Origin: Pseudoalteromonas sp. GCY | Lineage (GTDB): Bacteria > Pseudomonadota > Gammaproteobacteria > Enterobacterales > Alteromonadaceae | Direction of reading: 5' to 3' | Length of the DNA: 64,000 bases | Assembly: GCF_016695175.1 (NCBI RefSeq) | Contig: NZ_CP068023.1 | Location: forward strand, 3,944,501 to 4,008,500 | Shown here: in pieces, positions 32,851 to 42,127 of the stretch | How positions within the stretch are numbered: position 1 is the stretch's first letter | How the letters are laid out: every line of letters starts with the position of its first letter | Translations under genes and position numbers: made by a program | Notes under the pieces: generated by a model | The model's input: the letters and a program-made list of their open reading frames with translations, nothing else | The model's database searches: none | What the model was told of the DNA's origin: nothing

Positions 32851-34938
32851 TTACTTAGCTGCTTTTTTCTCTTTCTCAGCTGCGATTACCGCGTCAGCAA
32901 CGTTTGCTGGACATGGTGCATAGTGTGAGAATTCCATTGAGAACTGACCACGACCAGACGTGATAGTACGTAGGTGACCGATGTATCCGAACATTTCAGA
33001 TAGTGGTACTTCACCCTTGATACGAACGCCCATTGCGCCAGCTTCTTGGTCTTTGATCATACCGCGACGACGGTTAAGGTCACCAATTACGTCACCTACG
33101 TTGTCTTCTGGCGTGAACACGTCAACTTTCATGATAGGCTCAAGAAGTTGTGCACCCGCTTTAGGGATAGACTGACGGAATGCGCCTTTAGCAGCGATTT
33201 CGAACGCGATTGCTGATGAGTCAACTGCGTGGAAACCACCGTCGAATAGCTCAACTTCAACGTCTAGTACTGGGAAGCCCGCAAGTACACCTTCGTCCAT
33301 CATTGACTTGAAGCCTTTCTCAACTGCTGGCCAGAATTCCTTAGGAACGTTACCACCAACAACTGAAGACTTGAACGTAAAGCCAGAACCAACTTCGCCA
33401 GGCTTGATACGGTAGTCAATCTTACCGAACTGACCTGAACCACCAGACTGTTTCTTGTGCGTGTAGCTATCTTCAACTTCTTTAGTGATAGTTTCACGGT
33501 AAGCAACCTGTGGCTGACCAACGATTAGGTCTACACCGTATGTACGCTTAAGGATGTCTACCTTAATGTCTAGGTGAAGCTCACCCATACCTTTAAGGAT
33601 AGTTTCACCTGAATCTTCATCAGTCTCAACTTGGAATGAAGGATCTTCTGCAACCATCTTACCGATCGCGATACCCATCTTCTCATTACCACCTTTATCT
33701 TTAGGTGCAACAGCGATTGAGATTACTGGATCAGGGAAGATCATCGCTTCAAGTGTACATTCGTGCTTAGGATCACATAGCGTGTGACCCGTTTGAACGT
33801 TCTTCATACCAACAACAGCGATAATGTCACCCGCTTGCGCTTCAGAAATCTCGTTACGGTCGTTAGCTTGCATCTCAACCATACGGCCGATACGCTCTGT
33901 TTTACCAGTTGCAGAGTTAAGGATAGTGTCACCTTTCTTCATGCGACCAGAGTAGATACGGATGAACGTAAGTGCACCGAAACGGTCGTCCATGATTTTG
34001 AACGCAAGCGCTTTAAGTGGTGCATCAGCATCAACAGTTGCTACTTCACCAGTAGGCTCACCTGTTTCAGGATCTGTTAGCGGCTGAGGATCAACTTCTG
34101 TAGGAGCTGGCAGGTAATCTACAACAGCGTCTAGTACAAGTTGCATACCTTTGTTTTTGAATGCAGAACCACAGAAAGTTGGGAAGAACGCAAGATCACG
34201 AGTACCTTTACGGATACACGCTTTGATTTGCTCGAGAGAAGGTACTTCACCTTCCATATACGCTTCCATTAGGTCGTCGTCTTGCTCAACAGCAGACTCA
34301 ACTAGCATCTCATGGTATTCTTCAACTTTGTCTACCATGTCAGCTGGAACGTCTTGTACTTCGTAGTTTTCAGGAAGACCTGTGTCATCCCAAACGTATG
34401 CTTTCTTCTCAAGTACGTCTACAACACCACAGAACTGGTCTTCGATACCGATAGGAAGCGTCATTACTAGTGGGTTAGCACCAAGTACTTTCTCAACCTG
34501 ACCAACTACGCGGTAGAAATCTGCACCCATACGGTCTAGTTTGTTTACGAAGATTACACGTGCAACTTCTGATTCGTTCGCATAACGCCAGTTAGTTTCT
34601 GATTGTGGCTCAACACCACCAGAACCACAGAATACACCGATACCACCGTCAAGTACTTTAAGTGAACGGTATACTTCTACTGTGAAGTCAACGTGTCCAG
34701 GAGTATCGATAACGTTTAAACGGTGGCCTTTCCACTCACAAGTTACCGCCGCTGATTGGATTGTAATACCACGCTCAGCTTCCTGCTCCATGAAGTCAGT
34801 AGTAGACTCACCGTCGTGTACTTCACCAGTTTTGTGGATTTTACCAGTAAGCTTTAGAATACGCTCAGTGGTGGTAGTTTTACCCGCATCAACGTGCGCG
34901 AAAATACCAATGTTTCTGTATTTCGATAAATCTGCCAT
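32851..34938 (-). CDS. fusA: elongation factor G (second, stand-alone copy)
   Basis: 695 residues with G1 '[15 protein letters not shown]', switch II '[16 protein letters not shown]' and G4 'FVNKLDRMG', followed by EF-G domains II-V. It translocates tRNA-mRNA on the ribosome. It is not beside rpsL, rpsG or tuf, so it is likely the second EF-G common in Vibrio and Alteromonadales, which may specialise in translocation or ribosome recycling. It is monocistronic with its own terminator. Confidence 0.94.
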   Translation of the reverse strand: MADLSKYRNIGIFAHVDAGKTTTTERILKLTGKIHKTGEVHDGESTTDFMEQEAERGITIQSAAVTCEWKGHRLNVIDTPGHVDFTVEVYRSLKVLDGGIGVFCGSGGVEPQSETNWRYANESEVARVIFVNKLDRMGADFYRVVGQVEKVLGANPLVMTLPIGIEDQFCGVVDVLEKKAYVWDDTGLPENYEVQDVPADMVDKVEEYHEMLVESAVEQDDDLMEAYMEGEVPSLEQIKACIRKGTRDLAFFPTFCGSAFKNKGMQLVLDAVVDYLPAPTEVDPQPLTDPETGEPTGEVATVDADAPLKALAFKIMDDRFGALTFIRIYSGRMKKGDTILNSATGKTERIGRMVEMQANDRNEISEAQAGDIIAVVGMKNVQTGHTLCDPKHECTLEAMIFPDPVISIAVAPKDKGGNEKMGIAIGKMVAEDPSFQVETDEDSGETILKGMGELHLDIKVDILKRTYGVDLIVGQPQVAYRETITKEVEDSYTHKKQSGGSGQFGKIDYRIKPGEVGSGFTFKSSVVGGNVPKEFWPAVEKGFKSMMDEGVLAGFPVLDVEVELFDGGFHAVDSSAIAFEIAAKGAFRQSIPKAGAQLLEPIMKVDVFTPEDNVGDVIGDLNRRRGMIKDQEAGAMGVRIKGEVPLSEMFGYIGHLRTITSGRGQFSMEFSHYAPCPANVADAVIAAEKEKKAAK

Positions 34939-35162
34939 TGTTTTACTCTATTTAAAGTAGAAAAATTATTCGGCGGGAGTATATCACCTCTTGTAGCGAA
35001 CATCATCCTTGAAGTCGTCTAAAATGCAATCAATTCGCGAAAAAGTTTCTAATGCGAAACTTTGTGACCCATTTTTACCGTATCGCTTACTGCTAGGCCG
35101 CTGTATTTAAGAAAATTCCGTTGTATTTTGTCAATTTCAGGGCGGTGAGCTTGGGTTTTTGT

Positions 35163-36314
35163 TTAAAATATCTGCTTTCCAAACAAGTTGGCATGCTGGA
35201 CTTGGAAGGCATCATCTAGCAAAGAAAAATGCGCTATTTTACCCACTTCAATGCTACCAAGTTCGTTGTCCATATTTAAATAAGTTGCGGGTACTAAGCT
35301 TGCCATATTGATGGCTTCTAGAAGTGGAATATTGGCTAATTCTGCTAAATTCTTCACTGCTTTTTCAAGTGTTAGTGTACTGCCAGCCAAACTGCCGCTG
35401 TGAGTTTTCGCCACGCCATCCTTAACCACCACTGGCATTTCGCCCAATTGATATTCACCATCTTTAAGGCCACCAGCATTAATACAATCGCTGATCAAAG
35501 CTACCTTATACTGCCCTTTGAGGCGGTAGATCAATTGTAAAATCGCGGGGTGTAAGTGGATACCATCGGCAATCACTTCAACCAAGGCTTGGCTATCAAG
35601 TAACAACGCACCAGCACAGCCCGGTTCACGGTGATGAATGCCGCGCATGCCGTTAAACACGTGGACCCCGCCGCAGGCACCATGTGCTAGAGCGGCATTG
35701 GTTTGCGCAAAATCCGCATCACAATGACCTAACATCACCCGCACCCCATGTTTACTTAGGTACTGTGTCATCTTAACGCCATTAGCCTTTTCAGGCGCGA
35801 GTGCCACCGCTTTAAGCGCACCATCAGCCGCGCTAATCATTTCATCAATTAAGGCTTCGTCTAGCGGCTTAAAGAAAGCTTCGTTATGGGCACCTTTGTG
35901 TTTTTCATTAAAGAACAAGCCCTCACTGTATCCGCCCAGCACCTGAGCACCCGGCATTTTTTGCTTATAAGCAGCTCCCACGACTTTCATCGCCGCAATG
36001 GTTTGTGGCCACGTAGTCGTCACCGTGGTAGCCAAAAAACCAGTGACGCCATGTTTGAGCAACGACGTGCTAATAGTTTCTATACTGGAGAGTTTGCCAT
36101 CAATAACATCACAGCCCTCGCGGCCATGAATATGCAAATCAATTAACCCAGGCCACATATCTAAATTAGAATAACATTCAGTATTATCGGGCGCTTCCGT
36201 CACTGGAATAATCGCGTGAAAACGCTCACCTTCTATTACCGCAACGTGCGCTTCAAGGACGCTGGTAGGGGTATAGATACGACGGGGCTGAATATAACGA
36301 AGCTGCTCAAGCAT
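35163..36314 (-). CDS. agaA: N-acetylgalactosamine/glucosamine-6-phosphate deacetylase
   Basis: About 383 residues from the ATG at 36314, chosen because GGGAG lies eight bases upstream; the frame is open to 36410. The amidohydrolase fold has 'PGLIDLHIHGREGCD' (HxH), 'MLGHCDADF', 'VHVFNGMRGIHHREPG' and 'IADGIHLHP', and 'LISDCINAGG' supplies the catalytic Asp. The family is NagA-like. With AgaS, AgaZ and AgaR in the same operon I read it as the GalNAc-6-P deacetylase (AgaA-type). It overlaps agaK by 8 bp. Confidence 0.85.
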   Translation of the reverse strand: MLEQLRYIQPRRIYTPTSVLEAHVAVIEGERFHAIIPVTEAPDNTECYSNLDMWPGLIDLHIHGREGCDVIDGKLSSIETISTSLLKHGVTGFLATTVTTTWPQTIAAMKVVGAAYKQKMPGAQVLGGYSEGLFFNEKHKGAHNEAFFKPLDEALIDEMISAADGALKAVALAPEKANGVKMTQYLSKHGVRVMLGHCDADFAQTNAALAHGACGGVHVFNGMRGIHHREPGCAGALLLDSQALVEVIADGIHLHPAILQLIYRLKGQYKVALISDCINAGGLKDGEYQLGEMPVVVKDGVAKTHSGSLAGSTLTLEKAVKNLAELANIPLLEAINMASLVPATYLNMDNELGSIEVGKIAHFSLLDDAFQVQHANLFGKQIF

Positions 36315-37215
36315 GCACTTTGCTCCCAAGTAATGCCGCACCCAATGCGCCACTCGCATCACCATGCTTGGCTCTAACAATATCTGGCACTGATACCGCG
36401 GAAAATACATGGGGTTCGATGGCTTTTGGGAGCGCCTCTACAAGTTCATCAATAAGCGACATACCACCGCCAAGCACGATAACTTCAGGGTCATATGCTT
36501 TGATTAAATTTGCAAACGCCGATCCCAACAGATCCATATAACAATTAAAAGCATGGCGAGCTTCACTTTCTCCAGCCCGCATCGCAGTGATAACTTGTTC
36601 TGAGGTAAGTGTTCGCGTAGTGAAATGTTGATACAAACCGGCAAGCCCTGGCCCTGCGACATAGCGCTCTAAACACCCTTGCAGTCCACAGCCACACGCT
36701 AAAATAGGTAGGTGATATTTTTGCTGTAACACCGCAGAAAGCGGATGGTGGCCATATTCTCCGGCGATCCCTTGGGCGCTCTTATATAGCGCGCCATCAA
36801 TGCAAAACCCTCCTCCGGCACCGGTGCCTATTATTGCCCCAAAGACCTTTTGATATTGCTTACCGGCTCCAAGACTGGCCTCTGATAACGCAAAGCAACG
36901 GCAGTCATTTTCTACCGCAATGGGCCGTTCAAGTTGTGCGACGAGATCAGCTTTAACTTCTTTGCCATTGGCGCAAGGGACATTTGCAGATAGCACGCGC
37001 TGCTGCGCATTCACTATCCCCGGCATACCAATACCAACCTGTCCTTTACAACCATATTTGTCATCGGCTTGCTGCACCAAAGTTACGATTTGCGCCAAAA
37101 ACGCCTCATAACTGTGCTTTGGTGTCGCCACACGCCAAGATTCTATACGTTGCAGTTTTTCATCAAACACCGCAATTTCAATTTTGCTCCCGCCAACATC
37201 CACTCCATAAATCAT
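36307..37215 (-). CDS. agaK: ROK family N-acetylhexosamine kinase, probably GalNAc kinase
   Basis: 302 residues. The ROK ATP motif 'YGVDVGGSKIEIAVFD' opens the protein. 'NDCRCFALSEA' supplies the catalytic Asp, and the zinc site 'EYGHHPL...CGCGLQGCLERY' is intact. It resembles E. coli NagK. In this operon the substrate is most likely GalNAc, as for the ROK kinase AgaK described in Shewanella. It begins with an ATGA overlap with agaS and has a GGGAG ribosome site. Confidence 0.82.
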   Translation of the reverse strand: MIYGVDVGGSKIEIAVFDEKLQRIESWRVATPKHSYEAFLAQIVTLVQQADDKYGCKGQVGIGMPGIVNAQQRVLSANVPCANGKEVKADLVAQLERPIAVENDCRCFALSEASLGAGKQYQKVFGAIIGTGAGGGFCIDGALYKSAQGIAGEYGHHPLSAVLQQKYHLPILACGCGLQGCLERYVAGPGLAGLYQHFTTRTLTSEQVITAMRAGESEARHAFNCYMDLLGSAFANLIKAYDPEVIVLGGGMSLIDELVEALPKAIEPHVFSAVSVPDIVRAKHGDASGALGAALLGSKVHA

Positions 37216-38330
37216 ACTTCGCTCCCAAATGGATGAATGACTACGCCCTGCACGACTCTATTTACTTCACCAGACGGGCAAGGGTTGTCCGGTGAAATGC
37301 CGAGGTTCAGCGCTTTATAGAAACTTAACTGCTGTGCAAACAACATATACAGTAACCCTTGCCACACATCTTCTAAAGGTGACATTTTAGGGCAAAGTGA
37401 ATGCACCGTCATGGCTGTACCATCACGCAACAATTCAGCAACTAAGTCCTGATCGTACAAGCTGGTATAGCCATCACTTGAGATAAAACATACCACGGCA
37501 GTTTTGCTATTGATAAGTGATTTTGGACCATGACGGAATCCAAGCGGTGACTCGCTCACGCTCATTACTTGGCCTGCCGATAACTCAAGCATTTTTAGCG
37601 CAGCTTCTTTTGCAAATCCCAGTAAACAACCTGAGCCTAGATACACCAAACGCTCAAATGGTTGTTGTGCAAATGCACGGATATTTTGCTGCTCTGTCGC
37701 AGCTAACATGCTTTGCGCTGCATTGATCAACTTATCCAAGGAGCCATCATCCGCAGCAAAAAGTTGTAGCGCTGCGACCATCATTGACGAATAGCTACTC
37801 GTCATTGCAAAACTTTGGTCAAGCGTAGGATCCGGTAACAATATACTTGTTGCATTGCTTGCCTGCTGCGCTGCTTGATGCAATTTTCCATCACGGTTGC
37901 AGGTGATAAAAAGGTGCTGACTGTTGCTAACCAGCTGTGTTACCAACTCTACAGCCGCAACACTTTCAGGACTATTACCTGAGCGAGCAAACGATACTAA
38001 TAAACAAGGTTTATCCGTCGCTAGGTATTGTCGTGGTGCAGCAACTAAGTCAGTTGTACTCACTGCTCGTACGCTTTGGCGCATGCGTGCATTAAGATGA
38101 GTGGCGATGGCATCACCGATATAAGCGGATGTACCCGCCCCCGTCAAAAGAACCTGAGTATCAGGGTCACCTAGAAAAGGAGCTAACTCCACCAAAAGCT
38201 TAGGCTTTATGTTCGCGACCAATTGGGCGGTTTCTTGCCACATCTGTGGCTGCTGACTGATCTCTTTTGCTGTCCAATAGGCATTTTGTGTTTTTAATTG
38301 CGTAACTTCAAGTCCTAGAAAAGTGTTCAT
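37212..38330 (-). CDS. agaS: galactosamine-6-phosphate deaminase/isomerase (SIS family)
   Basis: About 372 residues from the ATG at 38330, with GGAG upstream and an ATGA overlap with the previous gene. There are two SIS domains: 'LLTGAGTSAYIGDAI' and 'VSFARSGNSPESVAA' in the first, 'YLGSGCLLGFAKEAALKMLE' and 'SPLGFRHGPKSLI' in the second. This is the AgaS pattern. It converts galactosamine-6-P to tagatose-6-P with release of ammonia. Confidence 0.87.
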   Translation of the reverse strand: MNTFLGLEVTQLKTQNAYWTAKEISQQPQMWQETAQLVANIKPKLLVELAPFLGDPDTQVLLTGAGTSAYIGDAIATHLNARMRQSVRAVSTTDLVAAPRQYLATDKPCLLVSFARSGNSPESVAAVELVTQLVSNSQHLFITCNRDGKLHQAAQQASNATSILLPDPTLDQSFAMTSSYSSMMVAALQLFAADDGSLDKLINAAQSMLAATEQQNIRAFAQQPFERLVYLGSGCLLGFAKEAALKMLELSAGQVMSVSESPLGFRHGPKSLINSKTAVVCFISSDGYTSLYDQDLVAELLRDGTAMTVHSLCPKMSPLEDVWQGLLYMLFAQQLSFYKALNLGISPDNPCPSGEVNRVVQGVVIHPFGSEV

Positions 38331-39616
38331 GACGCTTTCTCCATGGCAAAACATGCATTTGAATAGCGAGCTACAACACGTTGAATTTTGGCAATCACCA
38401 ACGCTTTGGCGTCCCTTTCTATTTCACCACGGCGTACTTGTTGATATAGCTCTGGAAAATATTGGCTGATAAGCGGCAATGATAAAGTCTGCTGCGCTAG
38501 ATTCTCGAGCATAGTTGCTAACGCCTTTTGCACCGCGTCTTGATGCCAGTAATAGCGAATGCGATCACTAAAGCTAAATTGGCGCAAGAACCGGAGTTGC
38601 TGTGACTCGCCGTGATAAAAACGCTGCCAACTCGTAGGCTCTGCCAGCATGACCTCGTCCACTACCTCAATAAACTGACTATGAACATAGGGTAGTAATT
38701 GCTTTTCAATATGGTGAAGCGCGAATAACCCTTCACGCAGCGCAAAGGTCAATTCAGGCCCGACTTTCAGAATGGCAAAGTGGTCAGCTACCAACGACTG
38801 ATAAGCGCCTGCAGTTTGATAATCTGTCGAATGCGCTTCGAAAGCGATACGGTCAACGGTACGAATAAAGTCTTTTAATGCACTCGCTTCATTCGGTTTG
38901 TAGTCAAAAACCTGCGTGTTATCAAACTCAACACCCGGCTGCACCACCATCGCAACCACGCGTTGCCAAGCATCCGTTAATCCTTTATTTGCAAAGAGTT
39001 CACGATGGCAAGCTAGGGTTTCTTGCGCAGCAACTTGGCTGGTCGGTTGTAGACTGTCAATCTGTTCATCAGCTCCACCTGGGGGGGGAACTTCAGTACC
39101 AATCACATAAACAATATCACTACGACCAAACGTCGCAATCGCGGCTGATTCTGCTGTTTGACACAACAAAGCAGCGCGATTAGCTACAATATCGTCGCTT
39201 AACGCGTCAGGATCGTCAGCACAGGGCATGCTGGCATCTAAGTGGATCTTCTTAAAACCGGCCTTCACATATTCTGCGACTAAGTCACACGCTTTGGCCA
39301 TTGCGGCTTGGCTATTTTCACTCGTCCAACAGACTGGTCCTAAGTGATCACCGCCAAAAATCAGTGACTGCTTATCAAAACCAAGCTCGTCGGCCATCTC
39401 TTCAACTTTGGCAATAAAATCCGCAGGACGCATCCCGGTGTAACCACCAAATTGGTTAACTTGATTGGCCGTGGCTTCAATTAATAGCAGCGTATTTTCC
39501 TGCTTGGCATATCTTATCGACGCTTCCAGCACCCAAGGGTGAGCTGAACAAATGGCATAAATGCCTGAGTTTTTCCCTGATTTATTGGCTTCGATTAGGG
39601 CTTGAAAACGCCGCAT
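38327..39616 (-). CDS. agaZ: GatZ/KbaZ family tagatose pathway protein (AgaZ)
   Basis: 429 residues, all of family D-tagatose-bisphosphate aldolase subunit GatZ/KbaZ ('GGDHLGPVCWTSE', 'KIHLDASMPCADDP', 'YVIGTEVPPPGGAD'). The family is described as the non-catalytic aldolase partner; comparative work on GalNAc pathways has alternatively assigned AgaZ as tagatose-6-P kinase. No KbaY/GatY catalytic aldolase is in the window. The start at 39616 has AGAGGTGA upstream. An 8-G run (39081-39088, C on the coding strand) lies within it. Confidence 0.85.
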   Translation of the reverse strand: MRRFQALIEANKSGKNSGIYAICSAHPWVLEASIRYAKQENTLLLIEATANQVNQFGGYTGMRPADFIAKVEEMADELGFDKQSLIFGGDHLGPVCWTSENSQAAMAKACDLVAEYVKAGFKKIHLDASMPCADDPDALSDDIVANRAALLCQTAESAAIATFGRSDIVYVIGTEVPPPGGADEQIDSLQPTSQVAAQETLACHRELFANKGLTDAWQRVVAMVVQPGVEFDNTQVFDYKPNEASALKDFIRTVDRIAFEAHSTDYQTAGAYQSLVADHFAILKVGPELTFALREGLFALHHIEKQLLPYVHSQFIEVVDEVMLAEPTSWQRFYHGESQQLRFLRQFSFSDRIRYYWHQDAVQKALATMLENLAQQTLSLPLISQYFPELYQQVRRGEIERDAKALVIAKIQRVVARYSNACFAMEKAS

Positions 39617-39627
39617 ATGATCACCTC

Positions 39628-40398
39628 TTAAGACGTTATTAAATGTACCTCAATTCCGGCGGCAACCAATTGCTGATGAATATCAGCTGGAATACCACTG
39701 TCCGTTACCAAAACGTCAATTTCTTCGCAGGCAATAATACGATGTACACCTTTACGATCGAACTTGCTGGAGTCCGTCACCACTATGACTTGCTTTGCAG
39801 CTTTACACATCTCACGGTTAAGCGCGGCTTCCGGTTCAAAGTGTGTTGTTACACCAACATCAACAGAGAATCCATCAACACCGAGCACCAGACGATCAAA
39901 GTGATATTGCTTTAGCTGATCTTCTGCGTGGCTGCCATAAAACGACAGCGACTTTTTACGCAGTGAGCCTCCGGTCATCAACACCTCAACGTCATCGGCT
40001 GCAACGAGTGCTTGCGCCACGTTAAGACCATTGGTCATCACCACTAACTGTTGGTGCTCTGTCAGTTGCTTAGCGACCTCTTCGGTGGTGGTACCAGAGT
40101 CCAGAATAATAGACTCATTATTACCAATAAGACCCGCCACTACCTTTCCGAGCTCTACTTTCACTTGGTGATGATGGTCGTGCTTTTCCGTTATGGTGAG
40201 CTCTTTGGTTAACCTAGAACTCGCAACAGCACCACCATGAGAGCGAACCAACAATCCTTTTTCATGCAGGGCATTGAGATCATTTCTGATCGTCACGGTT
40301 GATACACCAAATTGTTCTGCCAGCTCAGATACTTCAACTCGTTCCATTTGACCAACGAGTTGAACGATTTCGTGGCGTCTTTCGATGGTGTTCAGCAT
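39628..40398 (-). CDS. agaR: DeoR family regulator of GalNAc genes
   Basis: 256 residues. An N-terminal winged helix carries 'VSELAEQFGVSTVTIRNDLN', and a DeoR sugar-phosphate sensor domain carries 'IILDSGTTTEEVA' and 'GVTTHFEPEAALNREM', close to AgaR/GlpR types. It is the first gene of agaRZSKA, preceded by an AAAGGAGG ribosome site that overlaps one of the candidate operators, which suggests autoregulation. Induction by an amino-sugar phosphate is the family expectation. Confidence 0.87.
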   Translation of the reverse strand: MLNTIERRHEIVQLVGQMERVEVSELAEQFGVSTVTIRNDLNALHEKGLLVRSHGGAVASSRLTKELTITEKHDHHHQVKVELGKVVAGLIGNNESIILDSGTTTEEVAKQLTEHQQLVVMTNGLNVAQALVAADDVEVLMTGGSLRKKSLSFYGSHAEDQLKQYHFDRLVLGVDGFSVDVGVTTHFEPEAALNREMCKAAKQVIVVTDSSKFDRKGVHRIIACEEIDVLVTDSGIPADIHQQLVAAGIEVHLITS

Positions 40399-40407
40399 GA
40401 CACCTCC

Positions 40408-40426
40408 TTTCGTTTTGGTTAAATTT
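40408..40426. promoter_or_regulatory. candidate AgaR operator 1 (agaR side)
   Basis: TTTCGTTTTGGTTAAATTT fits the AgaR-type consensus built on TTTCRTTT followed by TT-rich half-sites. It overlaps the agaR ribosome site. Two further TTTCGTTT copies lie in the same intergenic region. Confidence 0.55.
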
Positions 40427-40522
40427 AGTCTACACAGCTTTCACTTGCTTTCAATTTATTTTTTTAACTTTAAACAAAAACAAACATAAATATCTGTTTT
40501 GTAATGATTTAAAGTTAAATCA

Positions 40523-40548
40523 GAAACAAATCGAAACACAAACGAAAG
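40523..40548. promoter_or_regulatory. candidate AgaR operator 2 (mid region)
   Basis: On the minus strand, TTTCGTTTGTGTTTCGATTT reads as a TTTCGTTT core followed by a second TTTCG half-site, midway between agaR and the GH109 gene. Confidence 0.5.
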
Positions 40549-40611
40549 GATATGAAAGATATTTTTCTTGCGTTCAAAATGAAACTGCCGTAATAATAAC
40601 CAAAAAATAAC

Positions 40612-40626
40612 ATTTCGTTTTTAACA
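40612..40626. promoter_or_regulatory. candidate AgaR operator 3 (GH109 side)
   Basis: ATTTCGTTTTTAACA lies about 30 bp before the GH109 start and repeats the TTTCGTTT core of the other two sites. It would let AgaR control the degradation and uptake genes as well. Confidence 0.45.
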
Positions 40627-40653
40627 ACAAGAGTGAACAACTAAGAGGTTATT

Positions 40654-42024
40654 ATGGGTGATCTAAACCGCCGGCGATTTCTTCAATCAATGGCTGCTAT
40701 CGCAGCAACAAGCGCAGTGGTTGGCTGCGCAAGTAACAATAATAAGACGCCGCTTACACCAAAGCCACAAGGAAATTCAGTTCAAGGTTTAGTCGTACCG
40801 AAACTGGACGTCGTGCGAGTGGGCTTTATTGGTGTGGGTCAACGTGGTGTTGGCGCGGTAAAACACTTTTGCCATCTTGACGGTGTCGAGATCAAGGCCA
40901 TCTGCGATACGCACCAAGCAGTCGTCGATAGAGCCGTTAAAATTGTTGTCGACAAGGGTTTACCCAAGCCTGCGACTTACGGCAAGAGTGATATGGACTA
41001 TCGCCGCATGTTGGCACGCGATGATATTGATATTGTAATCATCTCTACGCCTTGGAAATGGCATACGCCTATGGCGGTAGACACAATGGAAAGTGGCAAG
41101 CATGCTTTGGTTGAAGTGCCAGCGGCAGTGACCATAGAAGAAGCATGGCAATTAGTAAATACCGCTGAGCGCACACAAAAGAATTGCATGATGTTGGAAA
41201 ACGTTTGCTATGGTCGCGACGAGCTGATGGTATTAAACATGGTTCGCCAAGGGCTATTCGGTGAGTTATTGCACGGTGAAGCAGCTTATATCCATGAACT
41301 TCGTTGGCAAATGAAAGAAATTGAGCATAAAACTGGCTCGTGGCGCACACAGTGGCATACCAAACGTAACGGCAACCTCTACCCCACTCATGGTTTAGGC
41401 CCAGTTTCTCAATATATGAATATCAACCGTGGCGATCGCTTCGACTATATCTCGTCCATGAGTTCACCAGCACTTGGTCGTGCAGCCTATGCCAAACGAG
41501 AGTTCCCAGCAAATCATGAGCGTAACCAACTGAACTATATTGCTGGAGATATGAACACCAGCATCATTAAAACCATCAAAGGTCGTTCGATTATGGTACA
41601 GCACGATACCACTACCCCACGCCCTTACTCCCGCCATAATTTAATTCAAGGTACTAACGGCGTATTTGCAGGATTCCCCAACCGCATCGCGCTTGAAAAC
41701 GGCGGGAGTAAGAGCTTTCACGAGTGGGATTACGACATGAATGATTGGTACGGTAAATATGACCATCCACTTTGGCAAAAAATGGGGGCTGAAGCAGAGC
41801 GCAACGGCGGCCATGGTGGGATGGATTTCTTAATGTTCTGGCGCATTATTTACTGCCTTCGTAATGGCGAGCCGCTAGATCAGGATGTTTACGACGCAGC
41901 TGCTTGGTCAGCGGTCTTCCCTCTTTCAATGGACTCAGTTGCAGACAGAAGTAATAGCAAGGACTTCCCGGATTTCACCAGGGGCACATGGCGCACTGCA
42001 GCACCACTAGGCATTGTCACATAA
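40654..42024 (+). CDS. GH109 alpha-N-acetylgalactosaminidase, Tat-exported
   Basis: 456 residues. The N-terminus has a twin-arginine signal ([14 protein letters not shown]) ending at 'VVGCAS', a possible lipobox. The Gfo/Idh/MocA Rossmann fold follows: '[17 protein letters not shown]'. Long stretches match the GH109 pattern, including '[20 protein letters not shown]', '[19 protein letters not shown]' and 'GHGGMDF'. GH109 enzymes use tightly bound NAD+ to cleave terminal alpha-GalNAc. It starts the rightward operon opposite agaR, supplying GalNAc to the agaKASZ pathway. Confidence 0.88.
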   Translation: MGDLNRRRFLQSMAAIAATSAVVGCASNNNKTPLTPKPQGNSVQGLVVPKLDVVRVGFIGVGQRGVGAVKHFCHLDGVEIKAICDTHQAVVDRAVKIVVDKGLPKPATYGKSDMDYRRMLARDDIDIVIISTPWKWHTPMAVDTMESGKHALVEVPAAVTIEEAWQLVNTAERTQKNCMMLENVCYGRDELMVLNMVRQGLFGELLHGEAAYIHELRWQMKEIEHKTGSWRTQWHTKRNGNLYPTHGLGPVSQYMNINRGDRFDYISSMSSPALGRAAYAKREFPANHERNQLNYIAGDMNTSIIKTIKGRSIMVQHDTTTPRPYSRHNLIQGTNGVFAGFPNRIALENGGSKSFHEWDYDMNDWYGKYDHPLWQKMGAEAERNGGHGGMDFLMFWRIIYCLRNGEPLDQDVYDAAAWSAVFPLSMDSVADRSNSKDFPDFTRGTWRTAAPLGIVT

Positions 42025-42078
42025 CTAACCAGAGGTTAAATACGCTATCTATAGCAAGTACTAACAATGCCTGAATAA

Positions 42079-42097
42079 GCGCCCGTAAAGCGGGCGC
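42079..42097 (+). other. intercistronic hairpin GH109-TonB receptor
   Basis: GCGCCCG/CGGGCGC, a 7-bp GC-only stem with a 5-nt loop, between the GH109 stop and the receptor start. No T-tract follows, so it is more likely an mRNA-stabilising or processing element than a terminator. Confidence 0.55.
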
Positions 42098-42127
42098 AAT
42101 AATAACAACACTCAACAGGACAACAAG

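Noticed and set aside
32851..34938. Tetracycline-resistance or other EF-G-like GTPase
   Set aside because: All G motifs and the full length match a true EF-G; the isolated position fits the known second copy.
36315..36410. N-terminal extension of the deacetylase
   Set aside because: It overlaps the kinase gene and does not resemble the NagA family; ATG 36314 has its own GGGAG.
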